Source of the DNA: an uncultured Saprospiraceae bacterium
GTDB lineage: Bacteria > Bacteroidota > Bacteroidia > Chitinophagales > Saprospiraceae
Assembly: GCA_938039305.1 (NCBI GenBank)
Contig: CALHUZ010000171.1
Coordinates: 1 to 8,332, forward strand
Direction: 5' to 3'
Length of the DNA stretch: 8,332 nt
Both the position numbers and the translations under genes were made by a program. The notes beneath the pieces are model-generated. The model searched no databases, was not told the origin of the DNA, and saw nothing but the letters and a program-made list of their open reading frames with translations. Shown piece by piece: positions 1 through 6,921 of the stretch (within the stretch, counting starts at the first letter, position 1; every line of letters begins with the position of its first letter).

Positions 1-1
1 T

Positions 2-331
2 TTAGGCCTCATGGCTTCAGGAATGAATGGACAGCACTTTACTTTTCATGGATACCTACCTATAAAAGATGGACCACTCAGTGCCAAATTAAAAGACATC
101 AATCGCGATGCTAATAAAGATGTCACCCAGATATTTATAGAGACTCCTTATCGCAATGAAAAGTTGCTTAAAAGCATCATTAAAAATATAGACACGAATT
201 TATATATCTCCATATCCATGAATTTAAATGGAAAAGACGAGCACACTGTCACTACCCAAATCAAAAAGATATCCACATCAACGATAGGCAAAAGTCCTGC
301 TATCTATTGTATTGGAAAATTGCAATCATAG
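2..331 (+). CDS. RsmI-like SAM-dependent methyltransferase (tetrapyrrole methylase fold), 3' end only
   Basis: This is the C-terminal part of a gene that enters from beyond the left edge. The frame is open from base 2, so the ATG at base 11 is an internal methionine. The first visible residues, LGLMASGMNGQHFTFHGYLP, match the conserved segment of the RsmI-like family in which a small helix is followed by a G-x-N-G-x-x-F-x-F-x-G-Y-L-P signature. Further on, TQIFIETPYRNEKLL is the family's (Q)-x-F-x-E-(T/S)-P-x-R motif, and the chain ends in a KSPAIYCIG strand typical of the last beta-strand. RsmI proper 2'-O-methylates C1402 of 16S rRNA using SAM. Bacteroidota also carry a shorter relative (about 230 residues) of less certain substrate, and the abrupt end here fits that form, so I do not assign the symbol. 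The SAM-binding N-terminal half is outside the window. The gene lies about 20 bases upstream of the GH3-family gene, probably in the same operon. Confidence 0.88.
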   Translation, partial: LGLMASGMNGQHFTFHGYLPIKDGPLSAKLKDINRDANKDVTQIFIETPYRNEKLLKSIIKNIDTNLYISISMNLNGKDEHTVTTQIKKISTSTIGKSPAIYCIGKLQS

Positions 332-350
332 CTGTTAAACAATCCATGTG

Positions 351-1847
351 ATGATTGCTCCAATGAACTTCATGGTCAAAGCCTATTTGAAAAAATGGGA
401 TAGCGAACTGCACGAGATTGCAGTGGATTGTGGCGCAGTTCAAAAAAGACAGTTAGAAAGAATTCTACACTCAGATCATGTAATATATCTGAATAAAGAT
501 GTGCAATCCGTTAGTTATACACAATTTAAAAAATGCTATCCACTTACGACTTATGATGACTATAGAGAGGGCGTCTTAGAACTCAAAGAAGACAGTTCTT
601 TAAAGTGCAAGTATTATGCACAGTCAGCTGGAACAACTTCTGGAATTAAAAAACTGATTCCAACTACTGATGCTTTTGTAAAATTAAATCACCTAAGAGC
701 TTCCTGGTATCTGCTTCATACACTTTATCAACATGATGATGAGATGTCTATATTCAAGGCGAAGAATTTGCTTGTAGGCGGATCGATTTATGAAGAAAAT
801 AAAGACCATACTATAGGAGACATATCGGGCATCATGCTTAATCGTATTCCATTGTTTTTTAGACCGTGGTATGTACCGAGCACAAAAGTAGCAGTTAGCC
901 CAGATTGGTATAATAAGATCTCTAAAACTGTGGACGCTGCCGCAAATGAAAATAAAATAACCATGATCGGCGGAACGCCGACTTGGGTACTTTCGATACT
1001 GCGAAACGTACTTAAACAATCGGGACAGAAAAAACTATCTACACTTTGGCCAGGCCTCAAAGCTTATATCCATGGAGGAGTAGATTTTTCTCCTTACAAA
1101 CATCAGATGACACAACTGATCGGACTCGACCATCCCATGCGCTATATAGAAGTGTACAATGCATCTGAAGGTTTCTTTGCTTATCAGGATCGGCCAGAAG
1201 AAGAAGGCATGCTTTTAATATGTGCCTCTGGGATCTTTTACGAATTCATCAAATACAAAGAATATATGAATGGCAATCGCGATGCTGTTGCCATTCAGGA
1301 TGTTGCATTGGATCAAGATTATGTGATGATCATCTCAACCATCAGTGGACTACTCAGATATGTCCAAGGTGACGTCATTCGATTTGTAACACTTGCACCC
1401 TATCGAATCAAAGTAACAGGCAGAATCAACTCATTTATTAATGCATTTGGCGAAGACCTATTATTACAACATGTAGAGTCAGCACTGAAAGAAGTAAATG
1501 AAAAACATCAAAGCAGTATCAGACACTTCACCGTTGCTCCTTTCTACTTAACGATATCAGAAAAAGGGCGTCATGACTGGTTTATCGAATGGGAATCTGC
1601 CCCCGTTGATATGGAAGCCTTTGCGCATGATTTAGATCATGCAGTTAGAAAAGTCAATACTAACTATGATCAAAAAAGAACAGAAGATCTTGCCCTTAAC
1701 GAACTTCGGCTATACACGTTAAAAAGTGGACTTGTCAATCAATACTTTGAAAAACACAGTAGAATAGGGGGGCAATCAAAATTGCAAAAGCTCACAAATA
1801 ATAGAAAAATAGCAGATAGGATTCTGACTCTTATGAATGAATCTTAA
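351..1847 (+). CDS. GH3-family acyl-adenylate/amide-forming protein (bacterial GH3 auxin-responsive-promoter family)
   Basis: A full-length protein of about 498 residues related to plant GH3 acyl-acid amido synthetases, members of the adenylate-forming (ANL) superfamily. Visible motifs, numbered from the ATG at 351: the phosphate-binding loop QSAGTTSGIKK (91-101), the GGTPTW segment (207-212), the adenine-binding YNASEG (269-274), the Y-x-x-G-D ribose motif RYVQGD (336-341), the hinge TGRINSF (356-362) followed by FGED (366-369), and a C-terminal GGQSK segment (473-477). All adenylation motifs look intact, so activity is plausible. Plant GH3 enzymes adenylate a carboxylic acid and pass it to an amino acid; the substrates of bacterial homologues are generally unknown, and nothing here identifies them. 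It is soluble, with no signal peptide. A GTG at 348 and ATGs at 363 and 372 are alternative starts; no ribosome binding site decides between them. It follows the methylase gene closely and is probably co-transcribed. Confidence 0.9.
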   Translation: MIAPMNFMVKAYLKKWDSELHEIAVDCGAVQKRQLERILHSDHVIYLNKDVQSVSYTQFKKCYPLTTYDDYREGVLELKEDSSLKCKYYAQSAGTTSGIKKLIPTTDAFVKLNHLRASWYLLHTLYQHDDEMSIFKAKNLLVGGSIYEENKDHTIGDISGIMLNRIPLFFRPWYVPSTKVAVSPDWYNKISKTVDAAANENKITMIGGTPTWVLSILRNVLKQSGQKKLSTLWPGLKAYIHGGVDFSPYKHQMTQLIGLDHPMRYIEVYNASEGFFAYQDRPEEEGMLLICASGIFYEFIKYKEYMNGNRDAVAIQDVALDQDYVMIISTISGLLRYVQGDVIRFVTLAPYRIKVTGRINSFINAFGEDLLLQHVESALKEVNEKHQSSIRHFTVAPFYLTISEKGRHDWFIEWESAPVDMEAFAHDLDHAVRKVNTNYDQKRTEDLALNELRLYTLKSGLVNQYFEKHSRIGGQSKLQKLTNNRKIADRILTLMNES

Positions 1848-1913
1848 TAGCAGATATTGTAAGACAAGTCAACCTATTAGACATTCCAACTTGATATGTC
1901 ATAACTTGCCAAT

Positions 1914-2249
1914 ATGAATTTTGACATAGACGAGATCAGAGGACTCATCAACAGTGAGCTGACTTTAGATCAAAGCCCTGATGAATTTCAAGAAGAGTGC
2001 TCAGAATTAGAAGATTTGCTGAAAGCGATAGAAAAAAGAGTTGCTGAGCTTATAGATAGAGATAGCGGCTTACTCTTCAGTTATCTATATCGCTTAGATG
2101 TTCAAGAGCATGCAGTAAGACAAGTCATGAATGATGACAAAGTAAATACGGTAACGGCACTTTCTCAGTTGATTCTAGATCGTCAATTGATGCGTCTTCA
2201 TACGAAGAAAACCATCCATCAAAAACCGATCAAAGGTTGGGAATGGTAA
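1914..2249 (+). CDS. Small acidic protein of unknown function upstream of recO
   Basis: A 111-residue soluble protein with no signal peptide or membrane segment. I do not recognise a named domain. The N-terminal half is strongly acidic and helical in character (residues 1-50, rich in E, D and L), with heptad-like LEDLLKAIEKRVAELI around 32-47. The middle carries LLFSYLYRLDVQEHAV (53-68), the most conserved-looking segment, then a helix ending LILDRQLMRL (86-95), a basic stretch TKKTIHQKPIK, and a terminal GWEW. Codon use resembles the neighbours. It starts 66 bases after the GH3-family gene and ends 16 bases before recO, so it probably shares their transcript. The layout and sequence style suggest a conserved Bacteroidota hypothetical protein. 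It is probably a real gene because the frame is well filled and packed between two genes on the same strand, but no function can be assigned. Confidence 0.72.
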   Translation: MNFDIDEIRGLINSELTLDQSPDEFQEECSELEDLLKAIEKRVAELIDRDSGLLFSYLYRLDVQEHAVRQVMNDDKVNTVTALSQLILDRQLMRLHTKKTIHQKPIKGWEW

Positions 2250-2265
2250 ATCACATATACATATC

Positions 2266-2979
2266 ATGCTGAAGACTGTAGAAGGGTTAATCACCAGAAC
2301 TGTAAAATATGGAGAATCTTCTATGATACTTGATATCTTAAGTGGTGAAGATGGTATCAAATCATACATAGTAGGAGGTATCCGTTCAAAGGGAAAAAAA
2401 AATAGATCTGCTCTTGTCTCTGTACTTAATCTAGTTAAGATCGAAGCGTATGTAAAAAGTGATGATAAGCTCTCAAGAATAAAAGAGATCTCCTTTTCTC
2501 ATGTATACAGATCTATTCCATTTGATGTAGTAAAGTCATCTATTGCAATGCTACTGGTTGAGATTTGCCGAAAGGCCGCTAAGAGAAGTGATGACTCCAG
2601 AAACGTTTATAATTATATCGTTAAAGGTTTGATTCATCTTGACAATACTGATGAAGGGCTCGCTCACTTTCACATAAAATTTTTGATAGGTTTAGCAAAG
2701 CATCTTGGGTTTGAGATGACGAATAATTATAGTGAGCAGCATCATTTGTTCGATCTAAAAGAAGGTTCTTTCTCAACGACTAAAGGGGAGCACAGACTTA
2801 GTCTTGATGCAGAGCATAGTCGATATATACATCAGTATTTATCCATGGGTAGTCTTGATGGCATCACACGAAGTGGTCGAAAAGTAATCCTAACAACCTT
2901 GATCGATTATTATAGATATCACATAGATGAGTTTGGTGAACTGAAGTCACTTGATGTGATATTATCGCTGTACGATTAG
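2266..2979 (+). CDS. recO: DNA repair protein RecO (recombination mediator)
   Basis: A 237-residue protein of normal RecO length. RecO binds single-stranded DNA and SSB and, with RecR, loads RecA in the RecFOR gap-repair pathway. The N-terminal OB-fold domain covers about residues 1-80, with the characteristic opening EGLITRTVKYGESSMILDIL (6-25) and SYIVGGIRSKGKK (33-45). The helical C-terminal domain (about 84-235) includes the family segment LVEICRKA (97-104), FDLKEGSFS (162-170), and the ending YYRYHIDEFGELKSLDVI (215-232), which is a RecO hallmark. The zinc-finger cysteines present in some RecO proteins are absent: there is only one cysteine, C101. The Bacteroidota RecO proteins I recall also lack them. 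The ATG lies 16 bases after the preceding small gene, with no clear Shine-Dalgarno sequence. It is the last gene of the + strand block and converges on the outer-membrane barrel gene. Confidence 0.93.
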   Translation: MLKTVEGLITRTVKYGESSMILDILSGEDGIKSYIVGGIRSKGKKNRSALVSVLNLVKIEAYVKSDDKLSRIKEISFSHVYRSIPFDVVKSSIAMLLVEICRKAAKRSDDSRNVYNYIVKGLIHLDNTDEGLAHFHIKFLIGLAKHLGFEMTNNYSEQHHLFDLKEGSFSTTKGEHRLSLDAEHSRYIHQYLSMGSLDGITRSGRKVILTTLIDYYRYHIDEFGELKSLDVILSLYD

Positions 2980-2985
2980 GAAAGC

Positions 2986-3007
2986 AATGCGATTTGGAAA
3001 TTGCATT
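2986..3007. terminator. Imperfect palindrome in the convergent recO / barrel-gene spacer, possible shared terminator
   Basis: AATGC (2986-2990) and GCATT (3003-3007) bracket an interior that also pairs (ATTT with AAAT, with one G-T wobble), giving a 22-base near-palindrome 7 bases past the recO stop. It lies between convergent stops, where a bidirectional terminator would be expected. There is no clean T tract after it on the + strand. On the - strand the seven-T run (3025-3031) comes before the hairpin rather than after it, so intrinsic termination would be weak. The placement is the main argument. Confidence 0.3.
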
Positions 3008-3032
3008 CCAAGAATATATATCTTAAAAAAAC

Positions 3033-3926
3033 TTAGAATCTGAACCCAAGAGATAGATACAATCCAAAATTCTTGTCTACATCATTGGTAAAAACTGGGC
3101 CTTGATCACTGGTGACATCAGTAAATGTGAAATCAGCTGCGTTGCGCGTGATATCTCTTAATCCAATCTCGGCACGACCCATAAGGTATAGACCATTATT
3201 GAGATAGTATGATGTACCGAATATCAAGCCATAGTCAATACTTAAAAACTTACTATCCTGAATGTTAAAGCCAAAAAGGTCATAGGAGTTTTCAAATTCT
3301 TTGAGAGATACATCAATGCCATCAGCTCTGATCAGAATGTTGTTAAGAGGGTTAGGGCGATTGAATAAATCAAATGCTGTCTGCTCATCATCACTTGCAT
3401 ACTGGAAATTCAACCCTTGTCTAAAACTATGCTCCTTCTCTGCTGATTCTCCTCCAAACAATATAGATCCAGTCGCAACTGGGCTTATTAAAAAGCCAAT
3501 ATATCCTCCTGCAAATACTTCAAACTTCTTACTAAGAGTAACATGAAAAGTCTGTGGCAACTGGATGTAGGCGTTAGAGTGGTCCAGATTAATATTAGTC
3601 TCGTCGATAATGGTGATATTTCCAAAGCTCGAAAGCTCTGGTTCAAAGACGTAAAAGCCTTTGTCGCTCTGGAGTTCATAACTCGAACCCATCTGGTTGT
3701 ATAAGACCTCAGATCTTACCCCGATGAAATCATTAAAATTCCACTGAAAATTTATACCAAAATGAAAGCCGCCAGTTAAGCCAAAAGACTCGCCTTCTTC
3801 AGTTGGGCTTGAAAACTTTGTCTGACCAAGTCCTGCCCTGATACCTACATTATATCCTTGAGAAAAGACGGATACACTTATCAATGTGAAGGCTAAAACA
3901 GAAAGAACACGACGTAGCATCATCAT
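3033..3926 (-). CDS. PorT-like outer-membrane beta-barrel protein
   Basis: A 297-residue exported protein. Three consecutive ATG codons begin the frame (MMMLRRV); the exact one used is unclear. Residues 1-23 form a signal peptide: basic start, hydrophobic core VLSVLAFTLISVSV, and a cleavage region FSQ/GYN typical of Bacteroidota exported proteins. The mature chain consists of alternating amphipathic strands, for example YNVGIRAGLG, FHFGINFQWNF, FIGVRSEVLYNQMG, FEVFAGGYIGFL, LSIDYGLIFGTSYYL and GLYLMGRAEIGL, separated by polar loops. It ends in the strand NFGLYLSLGFRF with a terminal phenylalanine, the signal used for outer-membrane insertion. This fits the broad PorT/OMP beta-barrel family (8-10 strands). 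The family name comes from PorT of the type IX secretion system, but most members have no known role, so I do not infer one. An upstream promoter and an upstream terminator of the previous gene suggest it is transcribed alone. Confidence 0.85.
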   Translation of the reverse strand: MMMLRRVLSVLAFTLISVSVFSQGYNVGIRAGLGQTKFSSPTEEGESFGLTGGFHFGINFQWNFNDFIGVRSEVLYNQMGSSYELQSDKGFYVFEPELSSFGNITIIDETNINLDHSNAYIQLPQTFHVTLSKKFEVFAGGYIGFLISPVATGSILFGGESAEKEHSFRQGLNFQYASDDEQTAFDLFNRPNPLNNILIRADGIDVSLKEFENSYDLFGFNIQDSKFLSIDYGLIFGTSYYLNNGLYLMGRAEIGLRDITRNAADFTFTDVTSDQGPVFTNDVDKNFGLYLSLGFRF

Positions 3927-3946
3927 ACGATGTTATTATTAGGCGG

Positions 3947-3972
3947 CAAATATAGATCAATTAAGATATCAA
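3947..3972 (-). promoter_or_regulatory. Bacteroidota-type promoter for the outer-membrane barrel gene
   Basis: Reading the - strand, a perfect TAnnTTTG -7 element, TATATTTG, lies at 3954-3947, and a TTG -33 element lies at 3972-3970, separated by 15 bases (a little shorter than usual). The -7 box ends 20 bases before the first ATG of the barrel gene, so the leader would be very short. It sits just past the terminator of the nfu gene, which supports an independent transcription unit. Confidence 0.55.
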
Positions 3973-3988
3973 GCCAGACTTGTTGTAT

Positions 3989-4009
3989 AAAAGCTGTGGA
4001 GCCCACAGC
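3989..4009 (-). terminator. Rho-independent terminator of the Nfu/NifU scaffold gene
   Basis: On the - strand GCTGTGG pairs perfectly with CCACAGC (4009-4003 with 3999-3993) around a three-base GCT loop, and is followed at once by TTTTAT (3992-3987). This is a compact GC-rich stem plus T tract, the classic intrinsic terminator, about 70 bases after the nfu stop codon and before the barrel-gene promoter. It separates the two genes into different transcripts. Confidence 0.75.
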
Positions 4010-4079
4010 ACTGAAACTTTAAGGGTATAAAAACGAGAAATAGCCTAAATATGCTGCAATGCATATAGTTAAGAATTAC

Positions 4080-4691
4080 TTAACCCATCTCAGATACGAC
4101 CTCCGTCACCTCAGGTACCATCCTCTTTAACATCCCTTCGATGCCCGACTTAAGTGTGACAGTAGATGATGGACATCCACTGCATGAGCCCTGAAGAATC
4201 ACCGTAACGATTCCTTGATCAAAAGACTTAAACTCTATGTTTCCGCCATCCATCTCGACGGCTGGCTTGACGTAAGTATCTATAAGCTCTTTTATTTTCT
4301 TCACTAGTTCGACCTCCTGGCCAGTATACTGATAGGCCACTCCTGACTCTACCTCTTTCTCCTTCATTGCCTCCTCAAATCCTTCTGATACAATCACCTT
4401 ACCATCTGAGACATATGCCTTGATAAACTCTTTCAGCTTAAGCATGATATCCTCCCAAGAGTAGTTGAACTCCTTAGTGATCGTCACAAAATTATTGCAG
4501 ACGTATACACCTTTGACATATGGGAACTCAAACAAGCTCTTCCCTAATGGAGACCATTCTTCAGCCTCTTCTCTTAATCTAAAATCTGCTGTCCCTTTAT
4601 AAAGGATTTTATTCGTAACGAACTTGAGTGATTCTGGATTAGGTGTCTGCTCTGTATATAACATCACCGGGCTCTGAGTCTGCGTTTCCAT
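4080..4691 (-). CDS. Nfu/NifU-type iron-sulfur cluster scaffold protein
   Basis: A 203-residue protein with two domains. The N-terminal Nfu_N domain (about residues 8-95) opens with the signature YTEQTPNPESLKFVTNKIL (12-30) and contains SPLGKSLFEFPYVKGVYV (47-64). The C-terminal NifU domain (about 126-200) contains VKPAVEMDGGNIEF (141-154) and the Fe-S ligand motif GSCSGCPSST (168-177), with C170 and C173 forming CxxC. Such proteins dimerise, hold a [4Fe-4S] cluster between the two CxxC pairs and hand it to apo-enzymes in the cytosol; I infer the same here. Both key cysteines are present. It lies between an MscS channel gene (stop 108 bases upstream of its start) and a strong terminator downstream. 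It is not next to suf or isc genes in this window. The start is the only suitable ATG, with an A/G-rich leader but no clear Shine-Dalgarno site. Confidence 0.92.
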   Translation of the reverse strand: METQTQSPVMLYTEQTPNPESLKFVTNKILYKGTADFRLREEAEEWSPLGKSLFEFPYVKGVYVCNNFVTITKEFNYSWEDIMLKLKEFIKAYVSDGKVIVSEGFEEAMKEKEVESGVAYQYTGQEVELVKKIKELIDTYVKPAVEMDGGNIEFKSFDQGIVTVILQGSCSGCPSSTVTLKSGIEGMLKRMVPEVTEVVSEMG

Positions 4692-4724
4692 AAGCTTTAT
4701 TCTTTCTATTTAATCTCTAATCAA

Positions 4725-4750
4725 CATATATAACATCAATTAGCCAACAA
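4725..4750 (-). promoter_or_regulatory. Possible promoter for the Nfu/NifU scaffold gene
   Basis: On the - strand TATATATG (4732-4725) differs from the TAnnTTTG consensus at one position, and a TTG (4750-4748, within TTTGTTG) lies 15 bases further up, the same spacing as in the barrel-gene promoter. It is 33 bases ahead of the nfu ATG, in the 108-base gap after the mscS stop. AT-rich DNA makes such near-matches common, so this is tentative. Confidence 0.3.
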
Positions 4751-4799
4751 AGATCATCTATTTTGACATTATATGCATCAGGTAGTGATGAACCACATA

Positions 4800-6158
4800 T
4801 CATTTTTCTCCTGAGCCTTGAATATGAATATCCCTTTGCGGAAATGGTATAGAAACATCATTTTCCCTAAAAGCCTTATCAATCTCAAAGCGCGCATCAC
4901 TTTTGATATCTTCAGCCACCCTGACTTGTTGCGTATAAAAGTACAGTTCAAAATCAAGTGAGCTGTCACCAAAGTTAGCGAATCGAACAAACGGCATAGG
5001 CTTCTTCATAATACCAGAAGTCTTGTCTGCAGATTCTAATAAGAGCTTCTTAACCAGAGCCGTATCAGTGCCATATGCTACTCCGACTGAGACATCACAC
5101 CTTGTATGGAGTCTTGTACTTGTCCAGTTGGTCACACTTTCATTCACAAGGTGTGAGTTAGGCACTATGATGTCTTTTTGCTCAAGCGTTTCGATCACCG
5201 AAGCCCGAAGGCCTATCTTTTTAACAGTACCTCTATAGGTCCCACTGTCTAAAAAGTCACCTACTTCGACTGACCTTTCGGAAAGGATAACGAGCCCACT
5301 AAAAAAATCACTTATCACTTGCTGAAGTGCGATACCTATACCGACTAACAGTGCAGCAGCACCAGCCAAGAGCAGCGTGAGGTCTATCTTTATATACTTC
5401 AGCGCGAAAATTATGGCAATGAAATAAACCACATAAGACAGCAGCTGATTGTAGGCATATTGCTTACCTAAATCAATCTTCTCTCTTTTATACCAACCGT
5501 ATAAAAACAGGTTAGTAAAAATCCATAATGCCAGTCGCGCCAGAAGTATAATTAAGATCGCCCACAGTATCTGTGGAAGACTAATTGATACTTGATCGTT
5601 AATCTTAAAAGCCTCGTTGGCTCCGAAGTTATTCAAAAGGAAAATACCGACTAAAATGAAAAGGACATTGCGAACCACTCCAGTGATATTGGATTGATTG
5701 TTCTTGCCATATTGGTCATTAAAAATGTCCTTCTGTGTCTGAGTTTCAAACTCTTCAATCAATCGAGCAGAGATCAACTTGTCAGCGACCCTCGCTACTA
5801 GTATACACAGTATAGCTATGAGAATATTGAGATAACTAAAGTTAATTCCTTCTGGGCCCTCAGTCCCGCTCCATATGGCAGGATCTAATCTGAGACTTAA
5901 CATACAAAGGATCAACCAGCCTATCACTGCTATGAACATGAGCAGTCGTCTCGTGAACTTTCTAAGACTTACATCTACATTATGTCTTTGCTGATATCTA
6001 CTAAGACCTATGAGTGATAACCTGAACAATGCAAAGACAACAAGAGCTGCAAATACGCAACCTATGACTCCGCCATTGGTTAGATCATACAAGACGTCTT
6101 CAGCTTCATTAGTGAAGGCAAACAAAGAGCTACTTAACCATTCTCTAATTGATATCAT
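4800..6158 (-). CDS. MscS-family mechanosensitive ion channel with an extended membrane domain
   Basis: A 452-residue integral membrane protein of the MscS family: channels that open under membrane tension and release ions or osmolytes during osmotic downshock. Hydrophobic segments lie near residues 31-51, 71-89, 109-125, 160-176, 194-216, 236-253 and 258-292. The last is the pore-lining helix and its continuation, LLLAGAAALLVGIGIALQQV followed by ISDFFSGLVILSERSVEVGDF, the family hallmark with small glycine/alanine residues. The cytoplasmic beta domain follows, with GTVKKIGLRASVIET (310-324) and VPNSHLVNESVTNW (332-345). The alpha/beta C-terminal domain ends in the family motif IPFPQRDIHIQG (437-448). 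E. coli MscS has three helices and 286 residues; this protein has about four more at the N terminus, common among MscS relatives. No clear promoter is visible in the 83 bases upstream, so it may be read through from rsmG. Confidence 0.92.
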   Translation of the reverse strand: MISIREWLSSSLFAFTNEAEDVLYDLTNGGVIGCVFAALVVFALFRLSLIGLSRYQQRHNVDVSLRKFTRRLLMFIAVIGWLILCMLSLRLDPAIWSGTEGPEGINFSYLNILIAILCILVARVADKLISARLIEEFETQTQKDIFNDQYGKNNQSNITGVVRNVLFILVGIFLLNNFGANEAFKINDQVSISLPQILWAILIILLARLALWIFTNLFLYGWYKREKIDLGKQYAYNQLLSYVVYFIAIIFALKYIKIDLTLLLAGAAALLVGIGIALQQVISDFFSGLVILSERSVEVGDFLDSGTYRGTVKKIGLRASVIETLEQKDIIVPNSHLVNESVTNWTSTRLHTRCDVSVGVAYGTDTALVKKLLLESADKTSGIMKKPMPFVRFANFGDSSLDFELYFYTQQVRVAEDIKSDARFEIDKAFRENDVSIPFPQRDIHIQGSGEK

Positions 6159-6241
6159 AAGAAGTATATCACAAGTCTAAGTTAACATTTATCACTTTAC
6201 TCGAAGATTTAAGATCTATAACGAGGACCTTAAATAGCACT

Positions 6242-6868
6242 TTAGCCTTGAACGTATATGATAAATTTTTCATCGTAGAACGGCTCATCATAGTAGTCTC
6301 CGATAGAGACCTTTTCAATGTATTCATGCTTTTTCAATGTTCCAAGTTCATCTTTAAGATCACCACCTTTTAAAGCTATCAACCCATTAGGTATAGAATT
6401 GATATGCTTCTTAGAGATATTCTTTCGAGTCCACTCAAGAAGTGTAGGAAGCTTGGCCACTGCTCGTGTTATGATAAAGTCATAGTTGCTATGGATTTCT
6501 TCAACTCTTGAATGAGTAGTTCTTACATTCTTCAATCCAATACTACTAGCCACTTCTTTCACTACGGTCAGTTTTTTTCTAACACTATCTAATAGGTGAA
6601 ACTTTACTTCTGGATAAAGAATAGCAAGCGGTATACCTGGAAAACCCCCTCCGCAACCCACATCCAATATTTTGGTTTTAGGCTTAAAAGTGATCCATTT
6701 GTGGATCGCCAATGAGTGAAGGACATGATGTAGATAAAGGTGTTCTATATCCTTACGGGAAATAACATTGATCTTAGAATTCCAGTCACTATAGAGGCCG
6801 TAAAGAGCCTCCATCTGCTGCTTCTGGAGATCCGATAAATCTGGGAAATATTTGAGAATTATATCCAT
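6242..6868 (-). CDS. rsmG: RsmG, 16S rRNA (guanine-527 N7) methyltransferase
   Basis: A 208-residue Rossmann-fold methyltransferase of normal RsmG (GidB) length, which uses SAM to make m7G527 in 16S rRNA; loss of this mark is a known cause of low-level streptomycin resistance. Visible family features: NSKINVISRKD (30-40), HHVLHSLAI (47-55), the SAM-binding DVGCGGGFPGIPLAI (69-83), LLDSVRKKLTVV (92-103), the region after SRVEE (120-124), FIITRAVAKL (131-140), and LKGGDL (166-171). The frame can be extended to a TTG at 6892, but I chose the ATG at 6868 because MDIILKYFPDLSDLQ aligns with the usual N terminus and the extra eight residues do not. It is 53 bases downstream of the glycosyltransferase gene and 83 bases upstream of mscS, all on the same strand. 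Confidence 0.95.
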   Translation of the reverse strand: MDIILKYFPDLSDLQKQQMEALYGLYSDWNSKINVISRKDIEHLYLHHVLHSLAIHKWITFKPKTKILDVGCGGGFPGIPLAILYPEVKFHLLDSVRKKLTVVKEVASSIGLKNVRTTHSRVEEIHSNYDFIITRAVAKLPTLLEWTRKNISKKHINSIPNGLIALKGGDLKDELGTLKKHEYIEKVSIGDYYDEPFYDEKFIIYVQG

Positions 6869-6921
6869 AGTCGTATTAGCGGCAAAGGTCAATCAATATT
6901 GTCACATACTTCCGTAAAATG

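Noticed and set aside
693..1060. Two reverse-strand open frames inside the GH3-family gene
   Set aside because: They lie antisense to a gene with clear family motifs, overlap each other and have no recognisable protein features.
2175..2369. Reverse-strand 64-residue frame across the start of recO
   Set aside because: It is antisense to two well-supported genes and has no domain or start signal.
3301..3679. Open frames on both strands within the outer-membrane barrel gene
   Set aside because: They are out-of-frame shadows; the barrel gene has a signal peptide and beta-strand pattern over its whole length.
4778..4990. 70-residue - strand frame overlapping the end of the MscS gene
   Set aside because: It overlaps the conserved C-terminal MscS domain in another frame and shows no features of its own.
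6159..6241. Inverted repeats around AGATTTAAGATCT between mscS and rsmG as a terminator
   Set aside because: The stems are short and AT-only with no T tract, so AT-rich background explains them.
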